From Pedobacter borealis DSM 19626 (GTDB lineage: Bacteria; Bacteroidota; Bacteroidia; Sphingobacteriales; Sphingobacteriaceae), in the NCBI RefSeq assembly GCF_000708285.2, contig NZ_JAUG01000018.1, positions 1-60,104 on the forward strand: a DNA stretch of 60,104 bases, in the 5' to 3' direction. How positions within the stretch are numbered: position 1 is the first letter of the stretch; each line of letters starts with the position of its first letter. Under the pieces are notes generated by a model, which did not search any database, was not told the origin of the DNA, and saw nothing but the letters and a program-made list of their open reading frames with translations. Positions 51,454 through 60,086 of this stretch are shown here, piece after piece. Both the position numbers and the translations under genes were made by a program.

Positions 51454-51487
51454 GGTTTGGGGTTAAGGCAGCAATATTTTTGAAGTG

Positions 51488-52552
51488 ATGGAACTGGAAG
51501 AACATAAATATAGCGAGCTGCTTTACCACATTGGGTCAACTTTACAAACGGCGAAGCAAAATGCGATAAAAGCAATTAATGTTGAACTGATTATTGCCAA
51601 TTGGAAAATCGGAAGATATATTGTTGATTTTGAACAACACGGCAAACAGAGAGCCGAATATGGTAAGGAATTGCTGATAACGCTTTCCGCAGATTTGAAG
51701 TTAAAATTTGGCAAAGGATTTAGCCGGTCAAGTTTGCAGCTTATGCGCTCGTTTTATATAAATTACCCCAAATTTCAACCCTTAGCAGACGGAGATTTAA
51801 TTCGCCAGACAGCGTCTGGCGAATTCTCAAAAAGCCAAACACTGTCTGGCGTTTTTCTTAGTTGGAGCCATTACGCAGAACTCTTAACCATTTCTGATCA
51901 CCTTGCCAGAAGTTTTTATGAAGCACAGGCTATAAAAGAAAATTGGAGTTTTAGAGAAATGAAACGCCAAATTGATTCAGCCCTATTTCAAAGACTAGCG
52001 CTAAGCAAAGATAAAGAAGGCGTACTAACTTTATCTGAAAAAGGTCAAGTAATCAATAGCTCTGATGATCTAATCAGAGATCCTTATGTTTTTGAATTTT
52101 TAAACATCCCTACAGGCAGTATCATTAAAGAATCGGGACTAGAGAAAAAACTTATTGATAATCTCCAGAAATTTCTATTAGAGCTTGGCAAAGGTTTCTC
52201 ATTTGTTGCAAGGCAGTTTAAAATAACTGTCGATAATGAGCATATGTTTGTCGATATCGTATTTTATCACCGTATACTCAGATGTTTTGTATTGATTGAT
52301 TTAAAAACAAAAAAGGTAAAACATCAGGATATTGGCCAAATGAATTTTTATCTAAACTATTTCAAAGAGGAAGAAAATGCCGAAGGCGATAATGATCCGA
52401 TAGGAATTATCATCGCTGCAGATAAAAATGAATTTTTGGTTAAATATGCAACCGGTGGGCTATCCAATAAAATCTTCGTATCTAAGTATCAGCTTTATTT
52501 ACCGGATCAAAAACTCTTAGAAGAAAAGGTAAAAGAAATTATAAATGAATAA
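51488..52552 (+). CDS. DUF1016/YhcG-type PDDEXK nuclease-like protein (copy 2)
   Basis: This 354-residue paralogue of the gene at 10793-11938 has the same layout. The N-terminal DUF1016 part has NVELIIANWKIGRYIVDFEQ, KFGKGFSRSSLQLMRSFY and LSWSHYAELL. The C-terminal nuclease domain has EHMFVDIVFYHRILRCF (Asp) and VLIDLKTKKVK (Asp-x-Lys), then DIGQMNFYLNYF. It lies between gcvT and comB and overlaps the longest comB frame by 8 bases. The ATG at 51488 is preferred to the adjoining GTG. Codons 106-122 hold a palindrome pair. Confidence 0.9.
   Translation: MELEEHKYSELLYHIGSTLQTAKQNAIKAINVELIIANWKIGRYIVDFEQHGKQRAEYGKELLITLSADLKLKFGKGFSRSSLQLMRSFYINYPKFQPLADGDLIRQTASGEFSKSQTLSGVFLSWSHYAELLTISDHLARSFYEAQAIKENWSFREMKRQIDSALFQRLALSKDKEGVLTLSEKGQVINSSDDLIRDPYVFEFLNIPTGSIIKESGLEKKLIDNLQKFLLELGKGFSFVARQFKITVDNEHMFVDIVFYHRILRCFVLIDLKTKKVKHQDIGQMNFYLNYFKEEENAEGDNDPIGIIIAADKNEFLVKYATGGLSNKIFVSKYQLYLPDQKLLEEKVKEIINE
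51799..51850. repeat. Palindrome pair inside the second DUF1016 gene
   Basis: AATTCGCCAGAC and GTCTGGCGAATT form a perfect 12-bp inverted repeat around AGC (51799-51825). A related palindrome GCCAAAC-ACT-GTCTGGC follows at 51834-51850, exactly 30 bp on, so the frame is kept. They encode RQTASGE and SQTLSGV. The pair falls at the same protein position as the pair in the other DUF1016 gene. Confidence 0.85.
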
Positions 52553-52562
52553 AATATCGAAT

Positions 52563-53279
52563 ATGTCAAAAAAAATAGAAGTTTGTTTAACTCCGGCCTT
52601 GATTGATTTATATGATATCGAACAAAGCATTGTGGTGGTTATCGATATTTTAAGAGCTACATCATCTATTACCTACGGGATAGATAATGGTGCTGAAGCG
52701 ATTATTCCCGTAGCTCAAGTAGAAGATTGTTTAACTTATCGTGATAGTGGATTTTTATTGGCGGCAGAACGAAATGGAGAGGTAGTAGCAGGCTATGATT
52801 TCGGTAATTCGCCATTCTCTTATACTCATGAAAAAGTAAACGAAAAAACGGTCGTTTTAACTACTACCAATGGAACCAAAGCCTTGCACTTAGCGCAAAA
52901 AAGGGCCTATCAAGTTGTAATTGGGTCTTTCCTGAACTTAGATTCACTTTGCGATTATTTGAAAAGTCAGGATAAGAATGTGCTTTTGCTTTGCGCCGGT
53001 TGGAAAGATCAGTTCAATTTAGAGGATACTCTTTTTGCGGGTGCTGTGGTAAATAATCTCCGTCAAAATTTCGAACATTTTGATGATTCTAGCGTGGCTG
53101 CAGAAGATTTGTATGCCTTAGCTAAAGCAGATCTGAGGAAATACCTTCACAAATCATCACATAGTCATCGTTTGGCTCAGTTGAATATAGAAGAAGATGT
53201 TGTTTTCTGTTTGCAGTTAAATCTTTGCAAAACAATTCCCGTATTGGAAGGCGAGCGTTTGGTGGCTTTAAAAAATTAA
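52563..53279 (+). CDS. comB: 2-phosphosulfolactate phosphatase
   Basis: This 238-residue protein is of the ComB family. Segments are KIEVCLTPALIDLYD, VVVIDILRATSSITYGIDNGA, GNSPFSY, TTTNGTKALHLA and LLCAGWKDQFNLEDTLFAGA. ComB dephosphorylates phosphosulfolactate on the route to coenzyme M in archaea; in Bacteroidota the same step may serve sulfolactate/sulfonate metabolism. No other pathway gene is nearby. ATG 52545 is an alternative start six codons upstream that overlaps the DUF1016 gene. The stop overlaps that of the convergent gene by 4 bases. Confidence 0.9.
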   Translation: MSKKIEVCLTPALIDLYDIEQSIVVVIDILRATSSITYGIDNGAEAIIPVAQVEDCLTYRDSGFLLAAERNGEVVAGYDFGNSPFSYTHEKVNEKTVVLTTTNGTKALHLAQKRAYQVVIGSFLNLDSLCDYLKSQDKNVLLLCAGWKDQFNLEDTLFAGAVVNNLRQNFEHFDDSSVAAEDLYALAKADLRKYLHKSSHSHRLAQLNIEEDVVFCLQLNLCKTIPVLEGERLVALKN

Positions 53280-54193
53280 AAACTAAAATTTAAGCCCAGC
53301 AATACTGCATTTTTTCTGAAACTGGCGCCATTAAATTGAGTTTCCTCTGTTGGTCTACTATTAAAATAAGCTTTATCTACACCAGAGTAAGTGTTGATGT
53401 TATTGATCTTATAGTCAACCTCTACCCGTAAACTTTTGTTTAATGGTACAGCCAGATTGATATCGCCACTTAACGAAAAGGAATTTGCCTTATGTGTAAA
53501 GCTTATGGGTTTTGCAAAATCAGGAATTAAATTCCAGTTGGCTTTTGCCGAATAAGTATAAAAACCGCCTAAAACTGTAGCACCTATACTGAATTTCTGC
53601 ATTTTAAGAACAAGTTCTGCCCCAAAATCGAATCCTTTATATCTTGCTACATACGTAGAGTTTAAGCCTTTGCTGTCAGGGTTATTTGCACTTTCTAACA
53701 GATGAAATTTTTGCTGATGATATGAAAGTCCAACAATTGGATTGATGTTAAAATCGCCATATTTTAGCAGTTGGTAACTGAGCTGTAAATTGGCATCGTA
53801 TAAATAACCCTTATTTGCGTTGAGCAGATCAAAATAAAAAGCACTTTGACGGTTATCATCTGCATAATCGGTATCTTCTGCCTCGCCCTTGGTTATGCTG
53901 CTGTATTGGTTAGCGGCTTTAATACTAAGCCGCTCGGTAATATTGTATTTAATGTCTAAGCCAAAACTAAGCCCTTTAAGATTTTTCCAGATGAGTTCTG
54001 ATAATACATTCGGACTGGTTCCGGCCGCATTACCTGCAATAGACCAATCAAATCTTGATTGTTGAATGCCTGCATAAGGCTTTACCTCCCATTTATGGAG
54101 ATTATCTTGTGCAGATACAGTTTGGTAGGATAAAATGAGTGTTAAGCAGGCTAAAAATGGTTTGATAAAGGAAATCCGCAAAGTGATCAGCAT
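53276..54193 (-). CDS. Outer membrane beta-barrel protein, possibly omptin/Pom-like
   Basis: This 305-residue protein has a signal peptide ending VSAQ (about residue 28) and alternating hydrophobic strands to a C-terminal FSF, as in outer-membrane barrels. Strand-like segments are KPYAGIQQSRFDWSIAG, LSFGLDIKYNITERLSIKAA and LRVEVDYKINNINTYSG. The pattern around SELIWKNLKGLS recalls omptin-fold or Protochlamydia-type barrels, but the omptin catalytic residues are not clear. It converges on comB with a 4-base stop overlap. Confidence 0.7.
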   Translation of the reverse strand: MLITLRISFIKPFLACLTLILSYQTVSAQDNLHKWEVKPYAGIQQSRFDWSIAGNAAGTSPNVLSELIWKNLKGLSFGLDIKYNITERLSIKAANQYSSITKGEAEDTDYADDNRQSAFYFDLLNANKGYLYDANLQLSYQLLKYGDFNINPIVGLSYHQQKFHLLESANNPDSKGLNSTYVARYKGFDFGAELVLKMQKFSIGATVLGGFYTYSAKANWNLIPDFAKPISFTHKANSFSLSGDINLAVPLNKSLRVEVDYKINNINTYSGVDKAYFNSRPTEETQFNGASFRKNAVLLGLNFSF

Positions 54194-54220
54194 ATCTGTT
54201 TTTATTTTACAACAGCAAAA

Positions 54221-54254
54221 TACACATAGTGGTTATTTAAAGCCACTATGTGTA
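54221..54254 (-). terminator. Terminator of the astacin-like protease gene
   Basis: TACACATAGTGG and CCACTATGTGTA form a perfect 12-bp stem with a 10-base loop. On the minus strand it follows the protease stop at 54267 by 12 bases and is followed by a TTTTG tract. Confidence 0.75.
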
Positions 54255-54266
54255 ACGATTTATTTT

Positions 54267-55061
54267 CTAAAATGGATATACTGAAGCGATAAATGATTTA
54301 TCAGTAGGTGATAATACGGTATTCCATCCCACCTCGAAATCACCGATGGTTAATGCATTTGGAATCGAATAATGCATGATCGAATATTTATCATAGGCAC
54401 TATAATTGGTTTGTGTGGTGCTGTATTTTGCAAATAAATTATGGTCTACATCTGCCTGGCTCCAGTAATTTGGTGCAGCAGCATAATAGGCATAAACAGC
54501 AGGTTTATCCCAAGGAATAGCCACTAATGGGTGCTGGTGCTCATGGATCAATCCTAAGGCATGACCGAATTCGTGGATTACCACACGGCTATATTCAGAA
54601 TCTGCTGTAGTTGCAGTTAACCAACCGTAGTTCATAGTCGCACCGGTGCTAGGTGTTGATTTTCCAATGTACGACCAAGATCCATTCCCGCTTACAAAGC
54701 TTACCCTGATTTTGGCTGTATTATCGTTTGTTACAAAGTTGAATTTGATGTTGGCATATTGTTCCCACGCCTTCGCATATTGGATTACTTTAGCCCTGAT
54801 GGCTGAGGTACTTCCATTTAAACTTACTTTAATCGTAGTTCCCGGAATCCATTTTGTTGACTTTAGAACGGCGCCTCTTGGGGTAGTTCCATCCAATGAT
54901 CTTTCTGTACAGATCTGGATATTACCAAGTGGATTAACAGCTGATATTTCTGGTTTTTGTAAATCTGCTGTCTCTGTAGGTTTTTCTTTTTTACACGCGA
55001 ATAATACTGTGGTTAGCGCCAGGGCAGTTAATAGGGTTTTATTTAATTTTAAAAATTTCAT
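54267..55061 (-). CDS. Astacin-like M12 zinc metalloprotease, lipoprotein
   Basis: This 264-residue secreted protease has a lipobox (LFACKKE, Cys23). The zinc site HEFGHALGLIHEH gives His163, Glu164, His167 and His173 in the metzincin pattern HExxHxxGxxH, followed by Glu174 as in astacins. The Met-turn segment SIMHYS lies about 45 residues later. It is probably attached to the outer membrane, perhaps facing outward. It is a single gene with its own terminator. Confidence 0.92.
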   Translation of the reverse strand: MKFLKLNKTLLTALALTTVLFACKKEKPTETADLQKPEISAVNPLGNIQICTERSLDGTTPRGAVLKSTKWIPGTTIKVSLNGSTSAIRAKVIQYAKAWEQYANIKFNFVTNDNTAKIRVSFVSGNGSWSYIGKSTPSTGATMNYGWLTATTADSEYSRVVIHEFGHALGLIHEHQHPLVAIPWDKPAVYAYYAAAPNYWSQADVDHNLFAKYSTTQTNYSAYDKYSIMHYSIPNALTIGDFEVGWNTVLSPTDKSFIASVYPF

Positions 55062-55374
55062 GTTTTAGGTTTTTTAGGTAAAAAAAATAATAATCTGTTT
55101 TTGACTGGAAATCAAGTTAGAAAATGGTGAAAACAGGAATTCTTCTTCTTTGGAAAAGAATAATCAGGTTGAAAAACATAGATAGACATTTAGGTTTAAT
55201 TTCCTCTGCATTTGCAAAGTCCTAAAGTAAAATAATATTATATCAACACCAAGAGAATTGTAATATTTTTATTGCATAAGTGTATCTTTACACTTATTTA
55301 TTTGCTTGGTATAAGCTATTTTGTTGTAGTTTAAATATTACATTTGATTGAAAATAGACTAGTGGAGCTAGTTA
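55062..55374. other. AT-rich intergenic region between the protease and the patatin remnant
   Basis: This 313-bp gap contains the minus-strand promoter region of the protease gene and a perfect 9-bp hairpin, ATAAGTGTA-TCTT-TACACTTAT, at 55276-55297. I see no gene or repeat-family member in it. Confidence 0.5.
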
Positions 55375-56340
55375 TTATTTTGTAATTAATTCAGAAATTG
55401 TTGGGCTGTTTTTAATCGTAATCAAGGCTTCTTCGTGTGCTAGCCAGTAAATATCTTCTGCATGCTTCATATCGAATGTACTAATGGCCCCTAAACCTTT
55501 TGGTTCGATTAATACGTTACAGAATTTTGCCTTTCTTTCCATATCGTGGTTGATAGATATTATACCGGCGCGCCCCATTAAATTGGTAATACCGGTAATT
55601 TTATCAACTGGTTTAAGGTGGTTACAGGACGAGCCTATAATGAAATCGCAGTCGTCCATTAAAGGTTCAATAGGGAAATTATTTAAAATGCCGCCATCCA
55701 CATACATCTGGCCATCAATCATAATGGGTTTAAAAATACCAGGTATGCAGCTAGAGGCGTGAATAGCCCTAATAAGCGGTCCTTTTGTAAAATAAACCAA
55801 TCGGCTTTCGCTAAAATTTACAGCAGAAATGGTTAAGGGTATTTTTAGCTTTTCAATTGAATCTTCCGGAAAATATTCCTTTAAAATCAGAGCAGTGTTT
55901 TCGATATTGATTAAGCCCAGAGAACCCACCGCCGGACGATCGAAGCGCCAGAGTTTAGTTTTAAGGAAAATATTCAAACCTTCTTCCGGATCTATGCCAG
56001 CGGCAAAAAAGGCCCCAGCTATCGCGAGGGCACTGAAAAACTACCTATTTAAAAAGGGCTTATGAATTTTTTATTCCATAAGCCCTTTTCTTTATGATAT
56101 TCGCAATCTCTTAAATTTTATTTCGCAATTAGACGATTCTAAGAGGCCTTATCTGCCGTTTTTTCTCAATATTTAATACGACATTTTTTACAAGGACTTT
56201 TTCAGTGCCCTCGCTATCGCTCCTGCACTTGTTCCACTAATGTGACTAAAGGTAATGCCCAAGTCACTAAAGGCCTTTAAAACGCCTAAATGTGCTATTC
56301 CCCTAATGCCTCCGCCTGATAATACAATGCCAACTTTCAT
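55375..56340 (-). pseudogene. Patatin-like phospholipase split by a 187-bp insertion
   Basis: The N-terminal part starts at the ATG at 56340 (MKVGIVLSGGGIRGIAHLGV) and carries the oxyanion loop GGGIRG and the nucleophile elbow GTSAG. The C-terminal part (55375 to about 56025) carries the catalytic Asp in VDGGILNNFP. A 187-bp element with an 8-bp target duplication separates them. The interrupted frame stops at 56188 after 50 codons, ending in ARALKKSL. Removing the element and one target copy restores GTSAGAIAGAFFAAG in frame. The Ser-Asp dyad is thus divided between two fragments, so the enzyme is inactive. Confidence 0.92.
56026..56212. mobile_element. 187-bp MITE-like element inserted in the patatin gene
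   Basis: The element starts GAGGGCACTGAAAAA (56026-56040) and ends with the exact inverted copy TTTTTCAGTGCCCTC (56198-56212). It is flanked by the 8-bp direct repeat GCTATCGC (56018-56025 and 56213-56220). Inside is a perfect 13-bp stem, AAAAGGGCTTATG/CATAAGCCCTTTT (56052-56089), which looks like a terminator. No protein is encoded, so it must have been moved by a transposase elsewhere. The transposase family cannot be named from the ends alone. Confidence 0.93.
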
Positions 56341-56448
56341 AGGTTTAATTTAGGATGATTACTTTAAAGTTCAACTGATCGATTTTATTGCTTAATTGTG
56401 GTATTGTTGTGGCCTGTAAACCGATAACTAAAAACTACAAACTGATAA

Positions 56449-57492
56449 CTATCTCTGTTGTTTCGGTTTGTACTTCGATTGATTTAAAATTTTCTGTGCA
56501 TCGTTATCTGCCATTAATTGTTGTAAAGTAACATCAGGATGTTCTTTCATATATTTTCTTACAATTTGCCAACCCATCCATACACCCAATTTTGGTGCAG
56601 AATCTCTATTTTCACCTAAACCTGGTGTAAAAGGTCCTTCAGATAAAAACACCTGAATTTTTTGATAGTCGGTTTCATACAGGTAATTGTTCTCCAAAAA
56701 ATATGCCCAAATATCGCCTTCGAAATTTTGTGCCCAGTCTAACTGCTGTTGAGTATATCCGATTTTGGTAGAATCGCTTAAGCTTTCAGGTAAAACCTGA
56801 TCTAAGAAGTATAAAATCTTTCCCTGGAAGATCATTTTAGACAAGAGGGTTCTATTGTCATCAGGCTCTGCAAAAAGTTCTTCGTGGGCGTATGTTTCGG
56901 CTACACGGGGCACAATATATTCAGGTGTAAACCTTCTTGATAGGTATAAGGGCACACTTTGCACAATCGCCTTATAAAATTTGCTCTCTTTGCCCAGAAA
57001 CATATCCAAACCAATACCCAAATAGTTATCACCTATGGGCATTTGGTAAGCAAAACCTGAAGCAAAAGAAATAAATTTAGGAATCTTCGCTTTCGGATAA
57101 TAGTATTTGATGTATTTAAAAGTTTCGGTCAATCCTTCTTCCTGTACTTTTAAGTTTGGAAAAACACTATCAACTTCTTTGCTTAAATCGGTATAAGCCT
57201 GGTCGCGGTACAGGTTGGTCAACGATTCGGTGCTGGAATATTTGCTGTCTAAAATCCGGCGGATAAAATCGTCATAAAACACACCATATTTTGAACTAAG
57301 CTGTTTATCTACCTCAATAACATTTTTGTTTTTCCCAGCAAATAGCTCGTTATCAAATCTTTCGATTTTAATGTTTACCTGTATATTGCTTACATCGGGC
57401 CTGTTGCTTTGCCTGCAGGAAATAAATGTGATGGCAAAAAGAAAAATTAGATAAATTTGCCAGTGTTTTACGTTATACATCATGTACAACAA
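56449..57492 (-). CDS. gldB: Gliding motility lipoprotein GldB
   Basis: This 347-residue lipoprotein (FISCRQS, Cys26) matches GldB along its length: IERFDNELFA, YGVFYDDFIRRIL, PKFISFASGFAYQMPIGDNYLGIGLDMFLG and PGLGENRDSAPKLGVWMGWQIVRKYM. GldB is needed for gliding in Flavobacterium johnsoniae, but homologues are widespread in non-gliding Bacteroidota, where it supports envelope functions. It is divergent from a PorT-like gene and near nadE. ATG 57480 is an alternative start. Confidence 0.95.
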   Translation of the reverse strand: MLYMMYNVKHWQIYLIFLFAITFISCRQSNRPDVSNIQVNIKIERFDNELFAGKNKNVIEVDKQLSSKYGVFYDDFIRRILDSKYSSTESLTNLYRDQAYTDLSKEVDSVFPNLKVQEEGLTETFKYIKYYYPKAKIPKFISFASGFAYQMPIGDNYLGIGLDMFLGKESKFYKAIVQSVPLYLSRRFTPEYIVPRVAETYAHEELFAEPDDNRTLLSKMIFQGKILYFLDQVLPESLSDSTKIGYTQQQLDWAQNFEGDIWAYFLENNYLYETDYQKIQVFLSEGPFTPGLGENRDSAPKLGVWMGWQIVRKYMKEHPDVTLQQLMADNDAQKILNQSKYKPKQQR

Positions 57493-57514
57493 ATATATAT
57501 AAACACCCTATAGC

Positions 57515-58189
57515 ATGAAAAGAATATCGACCATTTTAATTTTGTCTCTTTTGAGTATTGGCGCATGGGCGCAAAATTCTCCTTTAACCAATTACGGTTT
57601 TAGGTTAGGTTTAACCGCTACTCCAACTTTTGGTTGGATTAAGCCTGAACAAGGAAAAACAGACGGAATAGCTTTGGGCTTTTCTTATGGATTAATTGGT
57701 GATTTTAATTTTGCCCCGAATTATAGTTTTTCTACCGCTTTAACCATCACTTCTATTAATGGTAAAAGTACAGAGGCGAATGTGCTGCCTTATTATAGCG
57801 CCAGTAGTAGCACTGCACCGAAAGCTTACGATTTAAAATACAAATTACAATATGTAGACTTGCCTTTAACCATTAAACTAAAAACCGTAAAGGCTGATGG
57901 AAAACGTTGGTATGGTCAGTTTGGATTGTCTAATTCGATCAACATCAGTGCTAAACAAGATGCCATAACGGGCGGAACGGTTGTTGGCGATAATTTAAAT
58001 GTATCCGATAACATTAAACTTTACCGTGCCGGATTAATCATCGGTGGCGGCGGCGAATTTGATATTTCGGGCAATACCAGTATCGTGGCAGGTTTAACTT
58101 TTAATAACGGTTTCACTAATATTGTAACAGATAAAGCCAGAGATGTTAGAAATCATTATTTGGCACTTAATTTCGGTGTATTCTTCTAA
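57515..58189 (+). CDS. PorT-like outer membrane beta-barrel protein
   Basis: This 224-residue protein has a signal peptide ending GAWAQ and a small barrel. Segments fitting the PorT family are YGFRLGLTATPTFGW, YDLKYKLQYVDLPLTIKLKT and YRAGLIIGGGGEFDISG; it ends in an aromatic FGVFF. PorT is part of the type IX secretion/gliding apparatus in relatives. Whether this copy is PorT itself or only a family member cannot be told here. It sits between gldB and nadE. Confidence 0.82.
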   Translation: MKRISTILILSLLSIGAWAQNSPLTNYGFRLGLTATPTFGWIKPEQGKTDGIALGFSYGLIGDFNFAPNYSFSTALTITSINGKSTEANVLPYYSASSSTAPKAYDLKYKLQYVDLPLTIKLKTVKADGKRWYGQFGLSNSINISAKQDAITGGTVVGDNLNVSDNIKLYRAGLIIGGGGEFDISGNTSIVAGLTFNNGFTNIVTDKARDVRNHYLALNFGVFF

Positions 58190-58238
58190 TCGGGATATTT
58201 GTCTTGATACTTGATACTCACTACTTGATACATTAAAT

Positions 58239-59879
58239 ATGAAAATAGCGCTAGCACAACTCAATTACCATATCGGGAACTTTGAGGCAAACACAAAAAA
58301 AATAACCGAAAATATTCAATTGGCGAAAGATAAAGGTGCAGATTTGGTTGTTTTTGCCGAGCTTGCGATCTGTGGCTATCCGCCAAGAGATTTTTTAGAG
58401 TTTGATGAGTTTATCGTATTGTGCGAAACTGCTGCTCAGGAAATAGCCAAACACTGTACAGATATTGCCTGTATTGTGGGCCTACCTATTAAAAACGAAG
58501 TATTACAGGGAAAAGATCTGTTTAATGCAGCCTATTTCATCGAAGAAAGGAAAGTTAAAGCGGTGGTTAAAAAAGCACTGTTACCTACCTACGATGTGTT
58601 TGATGAATACCGTTATTTCGAACCGGCCACACAATTTAATTGTATCGATTTTAAAGGTAAAAAAATTGCTTTAACCATTTGTGAAGACCTATGGAACATC
58701 AATGATAATCCCTTATATGTTTCAAATCCAATGGATGAGCTGATTAAGGAGCAGCCAGATGTGATGATTAATATTGCGGCATCGCCTTTCTCTTACACGC
58801 ATGATGATGAACGTATAAAAGTATTAGGCGATAATGCAAAAAAGTATAACCTGCCTGTATTTTATGTAAACCAGGTTGGTGCGCAGACTGAAATTATTTT
58901 TGATGGCGGTTCTTTGGTTTTTGATGCTGATGGAGCCGTGAAAGCAGAGATGAAGTATTTTGAAGAGGATCTTCAGGTTTTTGATCTGGAAGAGGTTGAA
59001 AATGTGCGTAATAAATATCCCCAATCGGAAAGATTAACCGATGTTGAGCAGATTCACGACGCATTAGTTTTAGGCATAAAAGATTATTTCAGGAAATCGG
59101 GTTTCAGTAAAGCCGTTTTAGGTTTATCAGGCGGAATCGACTCTGCTGTGGTTTGCGCCTTGGCCTGTCGTGCTTTAGGAGCAGAAAATGTAATGGCCGT
59201 TTTAATGCCTTCTAAATTCTCTTCCGACCATTCTGTTCAAGATGCTTTAGATTTGGCTAATAATATTGGTTGTATGCACGAAATTGTGCCAATTAAAGAA
59301 GTTGCAGAAGCTTTCGATCATATATTGGCACCAGCTTTTAAGGGTTTGCCCTTTAACCTTGCTGAAGAAAATGTGCAGGCCCGCATCCGTGGCATTATTA
59401 ATATGGCCATGAGCAATAAATTCGGCTATATTTTATTGAATACATCAAACAAAAGCGAATGTGCCGTGGGATATGGTACATTATATGGCGATATGTGCGG
59501 TGCAATTGGCGTAATAGGAGATGTATACAAAATGCAGGTTTTTGAACTGGCGAGATACATTAACAAAGAAAGGGAAATTATCCCGGTCAATACCATTGTT
59601 AAACCACCATCTGCAGAGTTAAGGCCTGATCAAAAAGATTCTGATTCACTGCCTGAATATGAAATTCTCGATAAAATATTATATCAGCACATCGAAAAGA
59701 AACAGGGCTCAAAAGCCATTATTGCTCAAGGTTTTGATGAGGCATTGGTACTGCGGATTCTGAAAATGGTTAATGTTGCTGAATTTAAACGTTATCAAAC
59801 ACCACCTATTTTAAGGGTATCGCCAAAAGCATTTGGCATGGGCAGAAGAATGCCGATAGTTGGAAAATATATGGCTTAG
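58239..59879 (+). CDS. nadE: Glutamine-dependent NAD+ synthase
   Basis: This 546-residue two-domain enzyme makes NAD from deamido-NAD. The N-terminal nitrilase-type glutaminase has the triad Glu41 (VVFAELAICGYPPRD), Lys112 (KKALLPTYDVFDEYRYF) and Cys148 (LTICEDLWN). The C-terminal synthetase has the PP-loop GLSGGIDSAVV, then SNKSECAVGYGTLYGD and the ending GMGRRMPIVGKY. The length is normal for the glutamine-dependent form. The neighbours gldB and nadE are often found together in this phylum. Confidence 0.98.
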   Translation: MKIALAQLNYHIGNFEANTKKITENIQLAKDKGADLVVFAELAICGYPPRDFLEFDEFIVLCETAAQEIAKHCTDIACIVGLPIKNEVLQGKDLFNAAYFIEERKVKAVVKKALLPTYDVFDEYRYFEPATQFNCIDFKGKKIALTICEDLWNINDNPLYVSNPMDELIKEQPDVMINIAASPFSYTHDDERIKVLGDNAKKYNLPVFYVNQVGAQTEIIFDGGSLVFDADGAVKAEMKYFEEDLQVFDLEEVENVRNKYPQSERLTDVEQIHDALVLGIKDYFRKSGFSKAVLGLSGGIDSAVVCALACRALGAENVMAVLMPSKFSSDHSVQDALDLANNIGCMHEIVPIKEVAEAFDHILAPAFKGLPFNLAEENVQARIRGIINMAMSNKFGYILLNTSNKSECAVGYGTLYGDMCGAIGVIGDVYKMQVFELARYINKEREIIPVNTIVKPPSAELRPDQKDSDSLPEYEILDKILYQHIEKKQGSKAIIAQGFDEALVLRILKMVNVAEFKRYQTPPILRVSPKAFGMGRRMPIVGKYMA

Positions 59880-59981
59880 GTTGTTGAAAGGTTTAAGCGT
59901 TTAAAAGTTATTTTGATTGTTAAATTGTGAATTGCAAATTGAAAACTGTTTACTTGTTTAACCTGTGAATTGTAGACGGGT

Positions 59982-60063
59982 CGTCATCTCCTGAAGCGCA
60001 GCGGAATGGAGAGATCTATCTAAACAGATTTCTCGACTACGTTGCACTCCGCTACCATTGACG
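59982..60063. repeat. CGTCATCTC-type palindromic element (copy 3)
   Basis: It begins CGTCATCTCCTGAAGCG and ends GCTACCATTGACG, with AGATCTATCTAAACAGAT in the centre and TCTCGACTACGTTGCACT as in the copy at 44702-44795. It is the same family as 36179-36239. Confidence 0.72.
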
Positions 60064-60086
60064 TTATTTTGCAATTGCTTACTACT

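Noticed and set aside
55375..55977. Stand-alone 200-residue phospholipase gene
   Set aside because: It is only the C-terminal part of a patatin gene; the catalytic Ser lies in the other fragment beyond the insertion.
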